From: Collybia mongolica
Taxonomy: Eukaryota; Basidiomycota; Agaricomycetes; Agaricales; Clitocybaceae
Length of the DNA: 64,000 bases
Reading direction: 5' to 3'
NCBI GenBank assembly: GCA_013420905.1
Contig: JAAXNY010000005.1
Coordinates: 4,340,001-4,404,000, forward strand
Made by a program: the position numbers and the translations under genes. Below the pieces are notes generated by a model. It had not been told where the DNA came from. It saw only the letters and a list, made by a program, of their open reading frames with translations, and searched no databases. Positions 58,601-64,000 of the stretch are shown here, one piece after another. Numbering within the stretch: position 1 is the stretch's first letter; each line of letters begins with the position of its first letter.

Positions 58601-59797
58601 CTAACCTAGAGGATACATGGGGATAGTAGCACTCTCTTTCTTTTAGCAACATCCCAGTGCATTCAGTTACATCAACATGTTTGTTCTTCAAATGTGACTT
58701 GATAAGTTCTTGAGTGGCCCAGTCATTATGGAATTGTTTGAGATATGTATGCTGACTTTCAGCCTGAAATAAATTATTTACATGAGTAATGAAGCAGTGA
58801 AGAAAAGACTTACCACACAGATGATTTGACTAATGACTACTGTTGTTACAAATTCCCTTATCATGTGCCCTATCTATCTTTTTCTTGTTACTCACTGTTG
58901 CTTACTCATAATTACTAATATCGGCTTGGATTACTCAGACAATTCTCCATTAGTCCTATTTATCTCATGCTTACTCATCCCTCTTATCTATGCTTATTGG
59001 ACTATATGTATATATAGGGACATTCTAGTGTGGTTAGCTCCCTTAGCTTGACCTAGCTGAATTCACCTTATTCATCTACCATGACTCCTTGATGCACACA
59101 ATCCTACTTGCCTTATAAAGGGAGTAGTGTATCATTGAACAAACAATCTGACTTAGCCCTAAAGAGGGAGTCAGCAGACATTGGACTTACAGAGTCAATG
59201 GTCTTAGAATGAATGAATGATGAACCAGATTGACTTAGTGGATAAGGCCTAAACAGCCATAACAACTGTAGATTGCCTGTGCCAAAGACCCAAGTAGTTG
59301 AGGCCTGCATTACCAACTAAACTACAAACACAGTGCTAATACTTTTAAGAAAAAATATTGGAGCAAAGGGTTTTAAGAAGTCAAACTTACATAAATGGCC
59401 TTGTATAAATCGGAATCATCTTGGAGTTGCATTTCAGCCTGGAGATTGAATCTGTTCCCTGCAACACTGTGCAGTGGGTGTGGTATGATGTTCTTCTGCT
59501 GTTCTTTAGCATGGGCAGCTTTGTGAAAGGCTACAAGTTCAGCTAGTCAAGTTAGTATAGTATAGGAAGTATGCAAAAAAAAAAAGTAATACCTTTCATT
59601 TTCTTCATTTTTTTTCCTTCCATTGCCATTGCCTCCAATGTATTTATCTGTGTACCTGGTGAAACAAAATGTAATAATAGGTAACATGTTTCCAATTGAA
59701 AATCACAATATCTACCTTTACATCTCTGGGATGAGCCCAAAGACAATACCACCTTGCGAGATTGCTTTGCTTTTTGAGACATAGTAGACTTAGCCAT
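58600..59797 (-). pseudogene. expanded Agaricomycete repeat-family gene, copy 2
   Basis: Minus-strand order: MAKSTMSQKAKQSRKV at 59797; NTLEAMAMEGKKMKKMK near 59610; AELVAFHKAAHAKEQQ...; NRFNLQAEMQLQDDSDLYKAI at about 59400-59450 ending at a GTAAGT donor; then, beyond an inverted-repeat arm, AESQHTYLKQFHNDWATQELI and KSHLKNK near 58690-58770. Motifs parallel those of 53938-54837. The family is unnamed to me. Whether the gene is still functional cannot be judged, because the exon joins across 59020-59360 are unclear. Confidence 0.5.
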
Positions 59798-60050
59798 AGT
59801 TGTTATGGCTTTTTAGGCCTTATCCACTAAGTCAATCTGGTTCATCATTCATTCATTCTAAGACCATTGACTCTGTAAGTCCAATGTCTGCTGACTCCCT
59901 CTTTAGGGCCAAGTCAGATTGTTTGTTCAATGATACACTACTCCCTTTGTAAGGCAAGTAGGATTGAGTGTGCATCAAGGAGTCATGGTAGATGAATAAG
60001 GTGAATTCAGCTAGGTCAAGCTAAGGAAGCTAACCACACTAGAATGTCCC
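59017..60050. mobile_element. TIR element, 1034 bp, ~245-bp terminal inverted repeats, TA flanks
   Basis: Left end GGGACATTCTAGTGTGGTTA at 59017 matches the complement ending at 60050, and the match continues ~245 bp (TCATTCATTC.., GAGTCAATGG.., GGATAAGGCC). TA flanks each side (59015-59016, 60051-60052). The 550-bp interior contains the N-terminal exons of the repeat-family gene. Confidence 0.75.
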
Positions 60051-60052
60051 TA

Positions 60053-60719
60053 CAGTAGGCAACAAAACTGTTTCAATGTTTTCACATTCTGTAAAGATGC
60101 ATCCATATGTCAGAAAATAAAAATTGGAAAAATATGAAAAGATTACAGAAGCTGCATTGATGTCATATAATGTTGCTACATAATGTCTTTGCATCACTTC
60201 CATTTTTGGTAGCAAAATCACAGGATACATACAAAGCCATCATTGAAATGGTTTTGTTGCCCATTGTAAAAAAATAAGAAAGTGCTGAGATCTTAACTGT
60301 AGTCACATGACTTTGTTTATTGTTTAATGTATTAAACAAAGTCATGTGACTTGCTCATGTTTTAGTATAAATACAGAGTGTTCAAGTGCTCTAATGCCCC
60401 CAAACACACTATGTGATCTCTTACCCCTGCTCAGTGCTCTCATGTCATCACACTACTTGATGCAGGCACTTCTGGCCACCAGATCCACAAGATCACTGGC
60501 TTAATGATGGGCAACAAAACCGTTTCAATAATGGCTTTGTATGTATCATGTGATTTTGCTACCAAAAATGGAAGTGGTGCAAAGACATTATGTAAGCAAC
60601 ATTATATGACATCAATGCAGCTTCTGTAATCTTTTCATATTTTTTCAATTTTTATTTTCTGACATATGGATGCATCTTTACAGAATGTGAAAACATTGAA
60701 ACGGTTTTGCTGCCTACTG
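60053..60719. mobile_element. Tc1/mariner-like MITE, 667 bp, TA target site
   Basis: Terminal inverted repeats of ~215 bp start CAGTAGGCA.CAAAAC.GTTT and end with the complement. TA flanks at 60051-60052 and 60720-60721. CAGT ends plus TA duplication are typical of Tc1/mariner. No transposase. It abuts the preceding TIR element, sharing the TA. Confidence 0.82.
60301..60351. repeat. perfect 19-bp hairpin inside the MITE
   Basis: AGTCACATGACTTTGTTTA (60301-60319) and its complement (60333-60351) around a 13-nt loop. Confidence 0.85.
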
Positions 60720-61525
60720 TACATCAGACCCTCACTTGTAATAAGAGGGATTGATATATCAAGAGTTGTATGTGAGTACAACACTCTTATATATCAAAAT
60801 GGCATCTATGCCTGGTTTCATGCAGGATGTGGAGTGGTTTAGAAGTTAGATGAGTAGTGTGGCTGTGCAGAATAGGCATGCCTGGTTAGTGTACAACCAC
60901 AACCAGACTCAAGAAATAGAAGGTGACACTAGACAGGTTAGTGGAATAACAAAAGTGAGTATCTGGATAATGCCAACTTTCTTTGAGGCATTGGCTGTAT
61001 AGGATCTTTAGTAAAAACAAAATTGTTTGTTATCCTAAGTTGAGCCTAAATCTGACACAGCAATTAATACACCACAGAATGACCCATCTAGATCTCCCTG
61101 GTGACAAGACGAGGTAATTCTACTATAGTGAATTCACCACCTTGGATGTGCCACCTCAATGTCTGCCCTTCGGTGTAATTGCACATCCTACAGGCTTGAC
61201 TAACAGGTGCTGTGTTTGTAGATTTTTAGACCACTTGATGGCATCAGGTGCACAGCCGCAGGGCGGCCTGCCCACACAGGTTCTTCTTGGTAGGTTTCGA
61301 GCTTCCACAACCTAACTCCACATGTACTGCACAGTGGTGGTGTGGCCATGGTGGCATATATGCCTAATATACATAATGTACTCTTGTCCGGCACCATACA
61401 TGCACCCCCTAGTATTCAACCTCATGATCAGGGTATAATACACTTGTTATGAGCAAAACAGAAAAGAATCCCCCACATGACAGGGTTTACAGAGCCGACA
61501 AGACCCACAAAACCATTCAATTTCT

Positions 61526-62220
61526 CTAACACCCTCTCCATCCATCAGCCAAGACGGTGGTATCATCTCTTCCCTCCACACAACCCTTCGGTATGTACTT
61601 TCCCCATGGGCCACTAGAATAGCTTGTTCCATAATCAGTGATGATGAAATCTTGACCAGGGGTATCATGGCCAAGGAGATCCAGAATCTTTGATTGCACT
61701 GTAGTGTCGGGCCCTTTGATCTCTTGAGGCAGGCACTGCATTCTGTTCAGAGGTGAGCAAAACAAAAAAATTTAGGACGACAAAGCAGATTCCCGACGTT
61801 CCATACTTCGGCCTCGTTCATAATCACGAGCCGCGCTGAACTGTCACACAACTCATGTAACACAAGAAGAGACATTGCAAAAGCTCCAACAATGCGTACC
61901 AGAGCCAATCTAACATATAACACAATAAACAAGGCAGAAGTGCTACTCAAAAGATCACCAGACTTACTCTTTATCCGACTGAAAGGACCGTGTCCAACTT
62001 GGCCCACAGTTGCTCCCACGAGGCTGATCTAACAGGCAGAATAAGCCGACTCAGGATAAATTCCTCCCATTCCGCATGTGCAGGCACATGAGCCGTTTCC
62101 CTCCTGTTCAAAAGTACATTTGGACCGTAATATCTCTCCACATTTCTCGCTTGCGTATAAATAGTCGGGCAGCCAGGTAATAGTCTTCAGAGGTTGGGTT
62201 AGAGCCCATGTTGGAGACGA
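61526..62220 (-). pseudogene. small conserved gene, copy B, decayed
   Basis: Same blocks as 38790-39470 (LYASEKCGEILRSKC, LPQEIKGPDTT, DFIITDYG) but with a 2-nt loss early in exon 1, inserted bases near 62095 (a GCACATG-type repeat), and a frameshift just before the C-terminus that replaces EMEKMLEK by WRGC. Confidence 0.75.
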
Positions 62221-62429
62221 GAGCAGGGATGAGGATTGAGTAGGGAAGTAAAGGAAAAATGTGAGTGAAGTTGATTGGGGCGGGTTCAAGACTTGTTTTT
62301 AAGCAGACACCTATGTATGTATGACTGATGAATCACCGTTGGTTTTTCGCACGTCTTTAGGCTCTCCGAGTCGGTTCATCTCGCTTTTCTCAAGGAGTTT
62401 CAAATTCAGTCAGTCACGATCAAGTCCAA

Positions 62430-62740
62430 CCTCATTTCGTTATTATTAAATTTCGCTCCTGTCCGTCGACCAAGGGGCCAAATATTTTCTCTTCGACAGA
62501 GTTAACAAGGTCCGGCTCACCTTCCGCACCTCGCGCGCCGGCACCTTCGCGGCGCTGGAGCGACATCAATACCTTGCGAAAACATAGTTGCCACATGATT
62601 ACTGTTTGAACGGAGCCAACCTTTGGCAACGTCAAACCCACGTTCGTGCGACAGATACGCAAAAGGGTGGTCCTCTTGCTCAATCCAGTCTGGTCGGCAT
62701 GGTCTGCACCAAGTACCAGCTGACGGTCCGTTTCTCATGG
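62430..62740 (-). other. protein-like frame between the two duplicated genes
   Basis: A minus frame reads DWIEQEDHPFAYLSHERGFD then VAKGWLRSNSNHVATMF. In copy A the matching DNA has a stop and a 1-nt change. It may be an exon of an unrecognised third gene. Confidence 0.3.
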
Positions 62741-62954
62741 TCAGGATCTAATTCTGCCACCATATCATCCACCTCGTATATTTGCAGGGTAGATGCGTAA
62801 AAAAAAAGAAAAATGTACATACAATTGTGAATAGACGAATATAATGTATACTCCATGTGATTTAATATGCAAGGTGATAGCGATGGCGTTTCGTGTTTCG
62901 TGTCTGCGTTCAAGGCGGTCCTGCCGATTTTTACAAGAAAAAAGGGGCGGCGTT

Positions 62955-64000
62955 TTATCCACGGGATTGCTGAATAGCAGCAAGGGCATCGCCAAAGGCC
63001 GTCATATCAATTCCAGTCTCGCTCAGAACGTCCGCTGCGGTCGTCCGGAGCGATGCTCCCTTTTGTAGGTTCCGAGCACCATTTCGGGGCTTTTCGGACG
63101 CGATCCAGTCCTCGACGATGGGGTGTTTGGCTGTGGGGTTGTACCCGCACAGGTTAAATAGCTCGAGGTGTTGAGAGAATGAACGCGTTGGGTTAAAGAG
63201 TGGAAGTTCTGTCGGGGGCAGTTTAATTCAATCGGAAACACGGGGTATTGGGATGAAACGTTTACTACCGTCTTCTAGGACGGCGAAGGCCTGGTCCGCG
63301 CAGATGTTGCGGCTTGACATTACTGTCATATACGATCGAGTCAATGACCTAGGGGAATCCAAGGTGATAGAGAGACTCACAAAATGCACATACGACGACG
63401 CATGCTCTCGACTCTGTGAGACAATGGACTAGGACCTGCCCACCCTCGTCGATGGCGTTCTTGATGAACTTGCATGCTGAAGGAAGAGCGATGAGTAGAC
63501 TCGCTTGCCCATGGTCATTTATATTAAGGTTTAGATGCTTCGTAGACGGAGGCATCATGGCAGATGATATTCGTGCCGGTGAAAGTGACAAGAGGTGGGT
63601 GATACCCAAGTCTAAGAGTAAAGACTCAGCCTGCTCGACTTCCTGCGGAAAATCGCTGGATTGATCCTGTTCAACAAAGTCTAATGGGGGAAAGTGGCTG
63701 TGCGTACCTGCTCAGCAGCAATTGACCGGAGATAATTGATGTAGTGTCAACCATCGAGTTCAGGTACTTGGTCACGATGCGCCGTCGTTGTCGTTTCCAT
63801 TGAACATACTCTGGATTATCAGGAGAGACTTCATAACGACATTCAGCAAAGATTTCTAGCTGTTTAATGAAGCCATAGTTCGGATGAACCTGTGGACGCC
63901 CTGGAGATTCGCATCGGCGTCAAAAATTGATCATCTTGTCACGAGGATGGTATCATACTTTGTTTGATAAACCGAATAGCCGCGGACCTGCTTAATTTTC
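62955..64000 (-). CDS. dual-specificity-phosphatase-like protein, 3' part (257 aa visible)
   Basis: Partial: the 5' end lies beyond the window. Exons: 63900-63708, 63655-63381, 63322-63269, 63208-62955; phases close and introns are 52-60 nt. The first visible block (RPQVHPNYGFIKQLEIF) resembles the end of one phosphatase domain; DLGITHLLSLSPARI and LVHCLTESRACVVVCAFLM belong to a second, so the whole protein probably has two tandem domains. The canonical loop is HCx5R; here it is HC-LTES-R, one residue short and without the usual Gly, so this second domain may be catalytically dead. The C-terminal ~85 residues are hydrophilic. Open throughout, unlike copy A. Confidence 0.7.

Larger units (their letters stand above)
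60823..64000. repeat. segmental duplication, copy B (runs off the window)
   Basis: Direct partner of 37566-40400. Against copy A it shows many CG-to-TG and CG-to-CA differences; for example, a CACGGCGGCGGTG word in A is CACAGTGGTGGTG here near 61330. It lacks the MITE and its 60-bp flank but keeps 62695-63535, which copy A lost. Confidence 0.9.

Noticed and set aside
50416..60800. Classical RIP
   Set aside because: The decay looks CpG-centred rather than CpA-centred, and RIP is an ascomycete process; CpG methylation decay fits better, though I did not count substitutions.
1..64000. tRNA and rRNA genes
   Set aside because: Scanned by eye for B-box and A-box pairs with a clover-leaf; none was convincing. 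A tRNAscan run would be decisive.

Overview
The window reads as basidiomycete fungal DNA, most likely an Agaricomycete close to Rhizoctonia/Ceratobasidium. Genes are broken by many 48-75 nt GT-AG introns, and the families include a glycine-rich-domain (GRDP/DUF1399-like) protein, GPR1/FUN34/YaaH acetate transporters, a histidine-acid phytase, an SPT5-like KOW protein and an F-box-like leucine-rich protein. The genus is an inference from gene style; no marker gene is present.

Layout. 0-16 kb is a birth-and-death zone: a 203-aa orphan gene, a small secreted-protein candidate, one intact 702-aa F-box-like gene (12488-14952, minus) with two dead relatives (4470-5105 and 6384-8827), and a dead GRDP copy (9377-11240) plus a GRDP exon-1 fragment (15385-15775). 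16-17.5 kb carries a 429-aa Cys-motif protein. 17.5-21 kb is mostly non-coding with a GC-rich hairpin-bearing block. 21.8-23.6 kb is a 7-exon phytase. 24.4-32.9 kb holds four tandem acetate-transporter genes (three open, the third with an in-frame TAG), interrupted by a convergent conserved 399-aa gene (29787-31035). 33.0-33.7 kb is a GC-rich terminal-inverted-repeat element. 34.7-37.4 kb is the intact 14-exon, 676-aa GRDP gene.

From 37.57 to about 40.4 kb and again from 60.82 kb to the window end lies a direct segmental duplication carrying a small conserved gene and a dual-specificity-phosphatase-like gene. Copy A contains a Harbinger-like MITE and a deletion that kills the phosphatase; copy B keeps the phosphatase open but its small gene is broken. 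Between the two copies are about 20 kb of largely AT-rich, visibly CpG-poor DNA: a GTPase gene (probably frameshifted), a 230-bp tandem array, a nearly 4-kb long inverted repeat, two copies of a ~950-bp poly(T)-headed retroposon each with a 15-bp target duplication, an LTR/gag remnant, an SPT5-like pseudogene, two members of an expanded gene family, a satellite built on GGATGAA, and two adjoining TIR elements with TA target sites.

A common theme is gene duplication followed by decay. Several lesions are CGA-to-TGA type changes, and copy B of the segmental duplication shows CG-to-TG/CA changes against copy A, which fits deamination of methylated CpG rather than ordinary drift. No tRNA, rRNA or CRISPR array was recognised.
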